From: Choanephora cucurbitarum
Taxonomy: Eukaryota > Mucoromycota > Mucoromycetes > Mucorales > Choanephoraceae
Reading direction: 5' to 3'
Assembly (NCBI GenBank): GCA_025331435.1
Contig: JAIWNI010000119.1
Span: forward strand, 1-64,000
DNA length: 64,000 nucleotides
Made by a program: the position numbers and the translations under genes. Under the pieces are notes generated by a model, which was not told the origin of the DNA, did no database searches, and was given only the letters and a program-made list of their open reading frames with translations. Of this stretch, positions 1-12,260 are shown piece after piece (the first letter of the stretch is position 1; each line of letters begins with the position of its first letter).

Positions 1-167
1 ATTCACTAGTGTCGGTGACATATAACCTTGGTCATTTGGCCTTACTTGCACTCAGTGAGTTTGCCTCATCTCTTTTCCAGATCAGCAACATGGTGTCATC
101 GTCACGCATGAAGGTCAAGAAGACTGCCTGTATGAGCCGCACTCGTATCCAGTATGAACAATTTTAG
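1..167 (+). pseudogene. End module copy 1 (84-codon ORF), truncated and frameshifted
   Basis: This is the 3' two-thirds of the 84-codon end-module ORF that is intact at 13,811, 32,749, 47,151 and 52,712. The start is cut off by the window edge. A base lost at the conserved ATG-TTT-GTC segment (about position 90) breaks the frame. The stop aligns at 165-167. Function unknown; it is recognised only by similarity to the other copies in this window. Confidence 0.6.
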
Positions 168-1215
168 CTTACAGAGCGTTAAAAAAAGGTATTGGTGCTT
201 GGTCTTTTTTTTTTGGCTTTCAATTTTTTTTATGTCATTTAGAGCTTCATCAGGCTGTGTTGTACAGACTTGAAGGAGGAGACAGACTTATACGATTGTC
301 ACTACAAATGAGTATGCTAAATATGCACATACCAAAGCACAGACAACGATGCAGTTGTTACAGCTTTCGAGCACAATGGCGACAACAAAGAGGGTACATA
401 AGGTGTTTACAGCATAAGAGCATATTTCAAAGGTATATATATACATATATAATAATTACAAAGTTAGGCTAAAGTTGAGGATCACGCAGATCACTTCACT
501 CGACAAGACAGGTAAATACATCATACAAAGACAGCAATAAATCTACATCACATACAATGGAACACATTAAGCAATGAGATCATGAAAAGGATGATTCACG
601 CTTTGACTGATGCACTGTAGAATAAATTAGGCCTTTCAAATCAAAAGAATTGGAGAAAGTGGTATTATACGGTTGTCTCTTATGAACTGGTAGTTGGTGA
701 CAAATGTTATGGATATATCATAACTGACATGCATGATGCTGATAAGTGACAATAAGGAAATAGATTGACGCACACCATCACACGCCTTGTCTGACACTGT
801 CTTTGTTCATTTTCTTATCGTGCAAATACTCTAAGCATATCATGAGTGTCTATATGACAGAGATTCCATCATCATCATACTTTATTTCTCGCAGACAAGC
901 TGAATGTGATGATTGTGATGACATGGTTATAGTGATGATACTTTGATGAACTAATAGCATAGTCAGAGAACAGTGAAAGTAAAGAAAGAAATAGGCAGTA
1001 GCAGGTAGTGACAGGATTGTCGATGATTGAATCTATTTGACGTGTTTCCTAGTTGTCACTTTCATTGTGAGTAATGGTACATATATCATACTGTAATATG
1101 GCTTATGATACAGAAATATAAATTATAAAGACAATGAAACCAATTTTATTATTTTCGATTTGTAAATTAATATTTCTCATTGCTACTTAATATAGGTATA
1201 TACATCAGACCATAA

Positions 1216-1271
1216 CCAGATTCTTGAGACCAGATTCTTGAGACCAGATACTTGATACTAAATATTTGACC
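1216..1271 (+). repeat. Iteron-like short tandem array
   Basis: Four degenerate copies of a roughly 14-bp unit close to CCAGATACTTGAGA lie head to tail. The same array, with small variations, sits at the same place in every arm (12,733, 34,069, 46,029 and 62,654), about 80 bp from the invariant core. Spacing and copy number are conserved. Arrays like this can be protein-binding sites, but nothing here proves that. Confidence 0.7.
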
Positions 1272-1350
1272 AAAAAAGATTATACTCAGTCAAATCATTC
1301 ACCTAGTCACCATCCTATCGTCAGCCTTTGGTTTCACTTTCTGTTTTACG

Positions 1351-1743
1351 GAAAGCTACTCACAGGAGTAGCCGCGTGAAGGCAGCTGACCATGTACTCC
1401 CACACCAACCTCCATCCAGGCCTCTGCTCTCCACTGGCAGCAGCTAGCACAAGACTTCGTCAATTAAAGTGCATTACTAGGACATGGCTGTCAAAACCCG
1501 CATCATCGAATGGTGACGTCTACTATGGCGCACTCAGTTAGCGGACCGGCCTCGCACAACCATAGATGATGGAGCCATGAACATTCTAGCGAGAGTGACA
1601 GCCGCCGTTCGTGATCAAAAGGTGAGAAAAGACAACCTATAGGGCCTTTAGTACAGAGCTACGTAGAAGCAAGAGACAAAAAGTGATGGCTGTACTTACT
1701 TTTTCCTGTAATATTTCCGGGCCTTCTTGGATTGGTGAAAGTT
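1351..1743 (+). other. 393-bp invariant GC-richer core, unit 1 left
   Basis: This block has exactly the same length in all five copies (here, 12,261-12,653, 34,204-34,596, 45,557-45,949 and 62,789-63,181). By eye units 1 and 2 are identical in it and unit 3 has about three substitutions, while flanking sequence differs by several percent between units. It is the GC-richest part of the arm. A plus-strand frame starting at the ATG near 1,484 (MAVKTRIIEW) meets a TGA and then stays open for about 40 codons to a stop at about 1,640. Minus-strand GTAAGT donor-like sites lie at its end. I do not recognise it. It could be a conserved exon, a non-coding RNA or a protein-binding region. Confidence 0.75.
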
Positions 1744-1754
1744 GTGCAGGACTT

Positions 1755-1910
1755 ATAAAAAGAAAGAAAGAAAGAAGAAGAGAAAGGAAAGTACAACTTA
1801 CCTTGACGCGAAGAATGGATTTAACGAAAGCAAAAAAAGAAAAAGGAGATAGCGAAAAAACAAAAAGGGGGATAGTGAAAGAAAAAAAAGAAAAGAGAGG
1901 AAAATGGAAG
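1755..1910 (+). repeat. Polypurine tract
   Basis: About 150 bp are almost entirely A and G on this strand, interrupted by a short mixed segment at about 1,790-1,830 that carries a minus-strand GTAAGT donor-like site (about 1,793-1,809). On the other strand it reads as a long pyrimidine run that yields spurious Phe/Ser/Leu-rich frames. It is repeated in every arm. Confidence 0.7.
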
Positions 1911-4900
1911 ATGACGCGACAAAGTTGTCTTTTTGAATTGTTTTAGCCCACAATGATTTAGCAAAATCGAGCCAATCGAATGCATGCTTCTGACTTTTGA
2001 CTTTTGGACGACCCGAAATTAATAAAAAAAAAAAAAAGCAAAATATATGCATCCTATATCCGCATCGCTTAGTACTTACACATGAAAGCTACGAGAAAAC
2101 AAAATGAAAAAAGAACAATTGAGGCTACAGTCTACAGGTATATGAAAGTAAATGCATATCAGGCAAGTGCCATCATAGAATAGTGTATGTATATATACAT
2201 ATATATACTATTCATACGATGCAAAATAACCACTGAACAAGCTACTCATAGGCATAAAGGTACAATAACAAGTTGGGATTTCAGTAGAGATGCAAGTAGT
2301 GTTGACATGATTAGGTATGGCAATCTTTATAGACAATATTTACATGTGCAAGGTAAGCTAAGTAATTTAGTGGTATCTGTAATGTAAGCTATAGTATAAA
2401 CAACTAGCAATATAAAGAAAGAAAGAAAAAAGAGAGATATATGAAGAGACAAAAAAGCTGAGAAAGAGACACCAAGCAAAAAAATGTAACCAATACATAC
2501 TGATCCAAGGCCTTTTATTTTTCAAGGCAACAATAATACTGTTATTATACAATAACGCAAAGTAGCATGAGCTGGAATACAGTAGCATGCAATGCAACTA
2601 TCACTCTGATAATTTCATCTTACAACATGTCTTGACAATCTTTGCCCACCAGTCCAAGGCATGATGTAGTTACAGTGCACAATTCACTTGCATCTAATGT
2701 AGTCTGTATAAGCTGACCTATAGTGTAATCCAAAATGTCGATCAAAAGTACACGACCATACAGATACACTTTTATCCCCATCAACAACATGACATGCATG
2801 GTACTTTTGCCAGTGATGTGTCCAAACAACGGCTCAACAGATAAAGCTAGAGAAGCAAGTCCTTTTTCGTTCTTGTGTCAGTCATGTTGTTATCCATACT
2901 CATGCTTATTGCTCTACATCAATCAGTTATATGATGCTGGTGAATTCGATGTATGGAACAAACATTCTGTGTAAACAACTAATTGTCTGCATGTCTCTGC
3001 TCTGAATATGCCATCATTACTCTCTTTACCGGTAACACATTGTATTCCGGCTTACAGCTTCTTGCTTACTCTACTGTCTTTGTTTCTCGTGCATTCATTA
3101 CTAAGCTGTGTACTCGCAACTGTCTACACTTGGCAATCCTTTTGTGTATACGCCGTATCGCCATCTTGACACACATCTTCCAAGGCATGCATTCCTCTCT
3201 CTATTTTTTTAGTTTTGCTGTCATGACTTGTGACATAGCTATGTGCAAGCAACACTTACGCTTTGTATATGTATTCCAGCTTACAGATCAGTACCTGCCA
3301 TGGACTCATGTTGGTCCTCACTCTGACCAGGATCTTGCCATCTGGTGTCATCACGAAGGTTGAGCTGGTCCAAAAGAGGAGTGGTCAGCACTTTCTGTGT
3401 GTGAACCTGACTTTGCATAACTTACTATGGCTGTTGTATATAAAGGGTTGGTAAAAGTAAAAGAGAGTTATGCCAGAAGCGCCATAGGCAGGAAAAAAGA
3501 CAAACACGCACTGAAACTCTAAATCAAACTCCGTCGGAAATTAAAATAACAGCCCAGCAGATTACAGTGCTGTGTAACTGACAACGACATGATCGTGTCT
3601 TCCGGAAGCTCTGATGAGCTGAAGCAAAAGCAAGACAATGATATAGCGAGTGTTCAGCAGTACAAGTAGAGTAGCAAGGCAAAGCAAAAAAGAGGATAAG
3701 AAGAAGAAAAATGAAAAGTCAGCCAGAAGGATCAGATGTTTGAGCGGATCCCTGATCAGGTCAATGACTGATCCCAGAGTGTGGGTTGCTTGGAAGCACA
3801 ACTTGTCAGTGGTATACGTCAGAGACATAAGAGTCAGAGTAAAGCAGCATGAGCCACGAAAAGGATTCTGAAAAAGAAAAGAAACCTGTGAAACAAGAAA
3901 CCATCACAGTCTCATGGGTTACAAAGGAGGATAATTGCAAGTGATGGGAACGCATGGAGTCTTACAAGAGATGCAATGAGTAGAGTAGGGCTAACAAGCA
4001 TGATAATGCAAATTGTTTAGACGAGTTAGAAACGCGGTGAGCAAGAAGTAACATATTCTGAAAATAATCGGATCCAATTGTGATACATGGATCCAGTGAA
4101 GTACATCATGATGATCAGAGACATTTCAGTGACGGATGATTAAGGTATTTGCGTATACGAATGATTGAAGCAATAATGATATTGTGCTAAAACAAGGTTC
4201 AATGAAACCTCATTGATTATGACAACAGTCTTGACCTCATTTTATCCAAAATAGCTGCTTTCAGAGATTGACTCGAATGGTGTCAGCCATATACATGCTC
4301 AACCTATCATTTAGTCTTTTTCAATTTCTAGTTATTTCAGTTGTCTTGTTCAGACGTTGGTCAACACAATCAGGTCTCATTGTAATAGTATCAGCAATAG
4401 AGTATATGTTGTCAAAGGGAATCTCAGCTTAGGCATGAACATCCGATACAGTAGTCCGCTTGAATTAGGCGTGTTTGATTTAAGAGTGCCATCAATCTAA
4501 AAGTGAGACTTTTGGGAACATAAACAACTTATAAAAGCGACTATTGTGATGAGACTGGAAAGAACAATGAAATGGCAAAGAACAATAAAGCCCTAAAGAG
4601 CAATGAGTCCAAAAAGCTTACGTAAAACAATGATCGTGCATGAACTGCCATGGTGATGTGTTATGCTGTAGTCTGTTATAGTAATTTCAAACATACACAC
4701 AAATAACGAGTCTAGACCGAAAAATGATTAGGCATTATACCCCTGAATAAACTAGACTAAATGAGCCTCATTAACTTGTTTCTGCCCAAGAAATATATAC
4801 AACTGAATAAAGTAGATGGTCAAAAAGTCATAGTTTACAAGTTTAGTGGAGAGCTAAGTTTGTGATTCTGTTGTCTACAGTCATGTCATGTGCGATAAAC

Positions 4901-5214
4901 ACAATATGGTTTTAAAACAAACATAGTCAATCACCGTTGTTGGCTTGTCATGAAAACATGTAGTCCCGTGAAATAAGCTATCTGCTAATGAAGAATATCA
5001 ATGCTCTCTGTGAATAACTACTTGTCGCCTCTAACAAGAGCCATTTAGCAGCTAATAAAGACAGTAGTTGCATTGTTCACTCTACTTGATCATCTGGTCA
5101 CAACTGATGGTCATTACGGGGTTTCGAGCGATTGACTGGCTAAGCCTACTGACAAGCTAGCAACTGTCCTTGTGCTAGCATAGTCTTTAAAGCATTCTCA
5201 GCACTTCTCGTATA

Positions 5215-5300
5215 CAGTAGTCGCTCGATTTAAGAATATATGATTTAAGGGTATGCTCAATATAAAAGTATATTTCTAAAGACTATGCACACCATTAAAT
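5215..5300 (+). repeat. Internal extra copy of the pogo-like terminus
   Basis: A second CAGTAGTCGCTCGATTT stretch follows a TA and continues with the same TTTAAG-type motif as the terminus at 4,449. Its unit 2 counterpart is at about 42,000-42,087 on the minus strand. No partner in opposite orientation was found within the block. A diverged relative lies at about 16,190 and 58,890 in the spacer arms. Confidence 0.45.
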
Positions 5301-8235
5301 AAAGCGGCTATTGTACTTGTAAGGATATGTTCGACTGGTGGCTATCATGTGCTCTATAGAAGGTTATCACCAACCCTTAACGAAAAGCACCAAGTTCTTA
5401 TTCTGTTACGAATAAAACAAAAAAGGATTTACTTTTGGAATAAACTGTTATCTACTTATTTTTTTTATAAAAAAGGGGTCCTTGGGACTATTTTTAAGGC
5501 CTAAAGCTATTTCAGAGTCATAAAAAGTAGAAATAGTTTGGAAATGGCATCTCTAAACACATTTTGCAAGCGAATGATTTTACTTATGATATGAAAAGTA
5601 TTTATTTAAACAATTTGGCCTAATTTTCATCGGCTTGATTAAATTAAATACCAAACCAATTCCACCTTTACACCTTATTTTCTCCACATCTATTCATCTG
5701 AATGCAACTCTACAATAGCACAAAAATTGAGCCGAATTGTCTCTTTCAAATGGTGTACAAAGCGTATTTGGTCATATTTGAGGGCCATTTGAGGTTTTTT
5801 GTGGAGGGGTCCATTCAGGGCCAAGTGAGAGCTTTTGAGTTATAGAAGGAACTAAAGCCGCTGATTGACTAGATTTCAACATCATCACTCAAAATACAAA
5901 CTTTGGCTGTTTACAGCGATTTGGTTGTGCGTGATGGTGATGCTGTTGTTTTCTGTTAAATAAACCATTTTATCCAGTAGAACACAAGAGTATCTATGGT
6001 CATTAGTGTTGGCCTAATACGGCTATCTCACTATATCATTCATTAGTCAAGTTCTATGGAGAAATCGCGCAACGTAACGAAGCAGGTTCCTTCACAATAG
6101 AGAAATCAACTCTTAATACCTACTGGGTAAGGATACAAAATAGTGAGACATGAGTTTCATATTCGATAGGTTGGATATTACATAATGCATATACCGTCAG
6201 ACAAGAAGAAAAAACTTGTGAGCGACTTTCCGCAAATCTTGATTGTCATAATCAAACCATACAACTTTCAATCGTACTTCTCTTTTCGGTTTACGTCTCT
6301 ACTAAATTTACCATAACATGCTCCACCAAAGCACCGAAACTGAGGTTCATGTGATTTAATCTGCTGATAAGTGGTTGAACCTGCCAAGAAAGTACAGAAA
6401 ATCTTATAGCGCTACTTTCAAATGTGGATCAAGTAATTAGCAGCCATCACTTTTGGGGTACTATTGAGAGAAAAGAAGGCTCTGGAAGGCCCAGAATAAA
6501 TTGAATTTGGAAAAAGACATTTTCTGCTTATTTTGGAAAATAGTTTAAAGACAGTTTCTGCAACAATCCATCCTCGGATGGCCTTCGAATGAAGCATTTG
6601 ACTTAAATCAACATCAGATGAATAGCAGGATTTAATTACCAAAAAAAAGGGAATGCAGTCAGCTATTCTTACATGATAGGCAGCAAACAATAAAACATCA
6701 GTTTGCCAAAGAGCAATCAAGTCAAACTACGTGTCAGTAAAGAAAGGCAATACAAACAAACAAATGCATCATTCAGACTAGAACAAGCGTCAGAAAGAGG
6801 AAGGCTTGGCAAAGATGCGCTGAAAAATACAGAGAGGCCTGCATAGAGACACCATTTAGAATTCGCTGGATCTCAGTACAAATCTGAGTGGTTTTTGTGG
6901 ATGAAGTATGACTTTTACTTTACTGATTATGTCTATAAAGCAAGTTGACAAAGCATTCCAAATGCCATCTCAATAAAGCACACTACATCAATCCACCGAG
7001 TCGAAACCGCTAAAAGCTGAAGGATAACTCATGGGATTGTAAAAATAAAGTGGCTTACTCAATCACTAGATCGAAACTCAATCGAGAACTCCTAGTATAA
7101 TGTGAGAACAAAACAATTTTACAAAATGTGATTCATTTGTAGAAGCTCGATTACTACTAAATTACTTTTGAAAACTGTTGGGAGCAGAATCAAGAAGAGC
7201 TCTATTGACACACTTATTCATATCATGCCAAGCTGCATGCAGCTGCTCTATGATACAAAGGGTGACCCTACAAAATATTAGCTGCTTCAGACATCACTTC
7301 TTGCTCTTTTTTTTTCATCGTTTTGTTTAAAGTGATTTTTGAGATTATGTTTGGGGAAGAACCTCAGAAAAAGTTGTTTATGTTGTGAACAACAGGAGAC
7401 AAACAAAGGTGCAATACAGTTCTTTATTTGAAACAACCATGTTGAACAAATCATATCATCTTTTTCTTGTTTGGCTGTACATATCGAGCTCTTTGGTAGG
7501 CAACTTGCTTACAATTTTGAATTGTTGTGAATGATATTAACAGTGCTTTGTTCAGTAAGGTTTAGTATTAAACTGAAAGATACATGAATTGATACCTTAC
7601 ATGCTATTTGATGCTTGAAATGACATCTATAAACTAGAATCATTATTTATGCAAACCAGAGTTTAGTCCCTATTTAGTGCCTCATGAGGCTATCAAATTA
7701 CTTGCATCACACTTTGTATAAAGAGACTAACTAGTGGGATTACCTGCTTTTTTTTGTGTTTTTCTTTTTTTTTTTTCATTTCAACAAAATCATGATTTGA
7801 ATACACTGTGATATCGAACATTTGCTTTTGTGGGGTTTATTGAACCCACAGAATTCTATGCTTACACGATAAGCGAAAAGCGATAGTTTATCTGGCAACC
7901 ATTGGCATGATATAATAAAAAAACGTTTTGATAATTTGAGCTTACTTACAATTACAAGCCTGCAATATAGGTGAAATAAGACAAGTAGTCAAAGGAAAGA
8001 AAAGCAAGAAATTAAAATGAAACAAGAAATAAGGACCAAAAAAGCTAAATGAAAAAAGCAAAGAAATACCAATAAAAGCAACAACGCGTGTGAAAAGAAA
8101 AAATAACAAGAGGGAAAGAAGGAAGAGACATAGTGACGAAACGAAAAAATAGTATCAAAAATAATGATAGGGGTGGGGGGACCTCTTCAACCCACCTGTC
8201 GATTCTTCTTCTGACCGCAAATCCCCCTAATGTTT

Positions 8236-8307
8236 GCAGCCGACAAGATTCGAACTCAGGGCAGTTGATTGCTAAGCACGACGCTTAACCATCGAGCCAA
8301 AGAGGCC
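8236..8307 (-). other. tRNA-like sequence (Pol III A and B boxes), SINE-head type
   Basis: On the minus strand a TGGCTCGATGG A-box-like stretch is followed about 35 nt later by GAGTTCGAATC, a good B box. The acceptor strands do not pair and the anticodon stem is poor, so this is not a functional tRNA. The tRNA-derived head of a SINE is the best guess. The same sequence is at 38,547-38,618 in unit 2 on the opposite strand, showing that the central blocks are inverted relative to each other. Confidence 0.6.
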
Positions 8308-11300
8308 TGTTGAATTTACTCGGAAAATCAGCTGATGGGTAAAAATGAGCTCTCCTGACAGCCAATGAGATTGCTCCGTCCCGTAAATTGCCTTTTTTGT
8401 CAGTATCTGGCTTTTTTTTTCTTTTTTTTTTTTACCATTTAGATGATGGCCAAAATAAATCATGGGTGCTGTAGATTCATCTAGTTGAGTATGATATACA
8501 AGGCAGAGCTTCGTTGACTTGTAAGTGTATTAGAGTGTTCTATTTGTTCTCTCATTCAATTTGTTCCTGATTTGTATACCTGAGTGTGTCTTGTAGCCTA
8601 TGTCTGTACCAACTGAACTGCTTGATACAAAGAGCAAGCTCAGAGAGCAAACAGATGTTTCACAGAGCGTGGATATATCAACTTCAAATGAGATGTTGTG
8701 CGTATTTATTGTACTTGCTCAAACCTAATAAAACACAGACCTTCAGTACTACCACAAATATTTGCATTAAAATGAGATGTGTTTTCTAGCTGAATACATG
8801 TATGAGTTGAAATGCATCAACAAAGTTTGTAATGTCAAGACAATAAAGTAGAATATGTTTCAGCAGTTTTGAAACCGAGTAGACTAAGCGATGCAGCTAT
8901 CGTCTTCATTGATTGCTAGATGTCTCTTGTTAGGAATGAAAAGTACCTATTCACAGAGATCATTGATATTCATCAATACCAGATAGCTCGCTTAATTCGG
9001 TGACACGTCTCGATGACAAGCTAACAATGGTGAATGACTACGTCTGTACTGAAATGATGCTGTAGCTACCGTAGTTGGCATGACTATGGACAACAGGTTT
9101 ATGGGTATAGCCTTCCGATATATACATGTACTAAGACATTTTGACCATCCACTTCATCCAGTTGTATATGCATGTTTGGTTAAAGTAATATAGTGAAGCT
9201 TGTTTCGCTCATTGTGGTCTGTGATATGAACTTTGATTCTCTTTCTATCTAAATTCCGTACTTGTGTGTTTCACATTGCTATTATTGATTTCAGTATAGC
9301 CTATAAGTATGATGGTTTATGTACTCTCATTGTCTTACATAAGCCTTTTGGTTTCATCGTAATTATTTTGGTCAATGCAGTTATTTTAGTCGCAGGTTTC
9401 ATTATTCTTCAGAGTTTTATTGTTTTGTGCCATTTCATTGTTCTTTCCAGTCTCATCACAATAGTCGCTTTTATAAGGTGTTTATGTTCCCAAAAGTCTC
9501 ACTTTTAGATTGAGCGCACTCTTAAATCAGATAAGCTTGATTCAAGCGGACTACTGTATCGGATGTGCATGCTTAAGCTGAGATTCGCTTTGACAACATA
9601 TACTCTATTGCTGATATGATTGCAATGCGTGTTGATTTAGGCAAATACTAGTGGCATAAAACACTTGAGCTTACTAGAAATTGAAAAAGACTAAATGATA
9701 GGTTGAGCATGTATATGGCTGACACCATTCGAGTCAATCTCTGAAAGCAGCTATTTTGGATAAAATGAGGTCAAGACTGTTGTCATAATCAATGAGGTTT
9801 CATTGAACCTTGTTTTAGCACAATATCATTATTGCTTCAATCATTCGTATACGCAAATACCTTAATCATCCGTCACTGAAATGTCTCTGATCATCATGAT
9901 GTACTTCACTGGATCCATGTATCACAATTGGATCCGATTATTTTCAGAATATGTTACTTCTTGCTCACCGCGTTTCTAACTCGTCTAAACAATTTGCATT
10001 ATCATGCTTGTTAGCCCTACTCTACTCATTGCATCTCTTGTAAGACTCCATGCGTTCCCATCACTTGCAATTATCCTCCTTTGTAACCCATGAGACTGTG
10101 ATGGTTTCTTGTTTCACAGGTTTCTTTTCTTTTTCAGAATCCTTTTCGTGGCTCATGCTGCTTTACTCTGACTCTTATGTCTCTGACGTATACCACTGAC
10201 AAGTTGTGCTTCCAAGCAACCCACACTCTGGGATCAGTCATTGACCTGATCAGGGATCCGCTCAAACATCTGATCCTTCTGGCTGACTTTTCATTTTTCT
10301 TCTTCTTATCCTCTTTTTTGCTTTGCCTTGCTACTCTACTTGTACTGCTTAGCACTCGCTATATCATTGTCTTGCTTTTGCTTCAGCTCATCAGAGCTTC
10401 CGGAAGACACGATCATGTCGTTGTCAGTTACACAGCACTGTAATCTGCTGGGCTGTTATTTTAATTTCCGACGGAGTTTGATTTAGAGTTTCAGTGCGTG
10501 TTTGTCTTTTTTCCTGCCTATGGCGCTTCTGGCATAACTCTCTTTTACTTTTACCAACCCTTTATATACAACAGCCATAGTAAGTTATGCAAAGTCAGGT
10601 TCACACACAGAAAGTGCTGACCACTCCTCTTTTGGACCAGCTCAACCTTCGTGATGACACCAGATGGCAAGATCCTGGTCAGAGTGAGGACCAACATGAG
10701 TCCATGGCAGGTACTGATCTGTAAGCTGGAATACATATACAAAGCGTAAGTGTTGCTTGCACATAGCTATGTCACAAGTCATGACAGCAAAACTAAAAAA
10801 ATAGAGAGAGGAATGCATGCCTTGGAAGATGTGTGTCAAGATGGCGATACGGCGTATACACAAAAGGATTGCCAAGTGTAGACAGTTGCGAGTACACAGC
10901 TTAGTAATGAATGCACGAGAAACAAAGACAGTAGAGTAAGCAAGAAGCTGTAAGCCGGAATACAATGTGTTACCGGTAAAGAGAGTAATGATGGCATATT
11001 CAGAGCAGAGACATGCAGACAATTAGTTGTTTACACAGAATGTTTGTTCCATACATCGAATTCACCAGCATCATATAACTGATTGATGTAGAGCAATAAG
11101 CATGAGTATGGATAACAACATGACTGACACAAGAACGAAAAAGGACTTGCTTCTCTAGCTTTATCTGTTGAGCCGTTGTTTGGACACATCACTGGCAAAA
11201 GTACCATGCATGTCATGTTGTTGATGGGGATAAAAGTGTATCTGTATGGTCGTGTACTTTTGATCGACATTTTGGATTACACTATAGGTCAGCTTATACA

Positions 11301-12260
11301 GACTACATTAGATGCAAGTGAATTGTGCACTGTAACTACATCATGCCTTGGACTGGTGGGCAAAGATTGTCAAGACATGTTGTAAGATGAAATTATCAGA
11401 GTGATAGTTGCATTGCATGCTACTGTATTCCAGCTCATGCTACTTTGCGTTATTGTATAATAACAGTATTATTGTTGCCTTGAAAAATAAAAGGCCTTGG
11501 ATCAGTATGTATTGGTTACATTTTTTTGCTTGGTGTCTCTTTCTCAGCTTTTTTGTCTCTTCATATATCTCTCTTTTTTCTTTCTTTCTTTATATTGCTA
11601 GTTGTTTATACTATAGCTTACATTACAGATACCACTAAATTACTTAGCTTACCTTGCACATGTAAATATTGTCTATAAAGATTGCCATACCTAATCATGT
11701 CAACACTACTTGCATCTCTACTGAAATCCCAACTTGTTATTGTACCTTTATGCCTATGAGTAGCTTGTTCAGTGGTTATTTTGCATCGTATGAATAGTAT
11801 ATATATGTATATATACATACACTATTCTATGATGGCACTTGCCTGATATGCATTTACTTTCATATACCTGTAGACTGTAGCCTCAATTGTTCTTTTTTCA
11901 TTTTGTTTTCTCGTAGCTTTCATGTGTAAGTACTAAGCGATGCGGATATAGGATGCATATATTTTGCTTTTTTTTTTTTTATTAATTTCGGGTCGTCCAA
12001 AAGTCAAAAGTCAGAAGCATGCATTCGATTGGCTCGATTTTGCTAAATCATTGTGGGCTAAAACAATTCAAAAAGACAACTTTGTCGCGTCATCTTCCAT
12101 TTTCCTCTCTTTTCTTTTTTTTCTTTCACTATCCCCCTTTTTGTTTTTTCGCTATCTCCTTTTTCTTTTTTTGCTTTCGTTAAATCCATTCTTCGCGTCA
12201 AGGTAAGTTGTACTTTCCTTTCTCTTCTTCTTTCTTTCTTTCTTTTTATAAGTCCTGCAC

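Larger units (their letters stand above)
690..4430 (+). repeat. Unit 1 left arm, near-identical core
   Basis: This stretch is the reverse complement of 9,680-13,320 with only scattered differences. For example, the open frames at 2,983-3,363 and 10,642-11,022 have identical translations, and those at 3,650 and 10,134 differ by one residue. The arm holds an iteron-like array, the 393-bp invariant core, a polypurine tract and many short AT-rich open frames. These short frames break up in unit 2, so I do not call them genes. Confidence 0.9.
4449..9556. mobile_element. Unit 1 central block bounded by pogo/Tc1-like termini
   Basis: The block begins with CAGTAGTCCGCTTGAATT and ends with the reverse complement of nearly the same sequence, flanked on both sides by TA. 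This start (CAGTAG, then a degenerate TIR, next to TA) resembles pogo/Tigger and Tc1-mariner ends. Length is 5,108 bp. The equivalent in unit 2 is 5,554 bp and matches once its 451-bp insertion is removed. No intact transposase frame was found inside. It contains a tRNA-like Pol III promoter (8,236-8,307). The block may be a decayed transposon, or the termini may be a coincidence of the palindrome boundary. Confidence 0.5.

Noticed and set aside
2983..3363. 126-codon frame, identical at 10,642-11,022
   Set aside because: In unit 2 the same DNA is split into two different frames (35,930 and 35,995), so the frame is not preserved between units.
3562..3871. Overlapping sense and antisense frames (88 and 73 codons) kept in all arms
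   Set aside because: Both strands are open and the DNA is conserved as a whole, so neither frame has independent support.
8236..8307. Functional tRNA-Ala (AGC)
   Set aside because: The acceptor strands do not pair and the anticodon stem has mismatches. It was kept only as a tRNA-like sequence.
11176..11385. GHITGKS in a 69-codon frame as a possible Walker A motif
   Set aside because: The spacing is GX3GKS instead of GX4GK[ST], there is no Walker B partner, and replacements between units are frequent.
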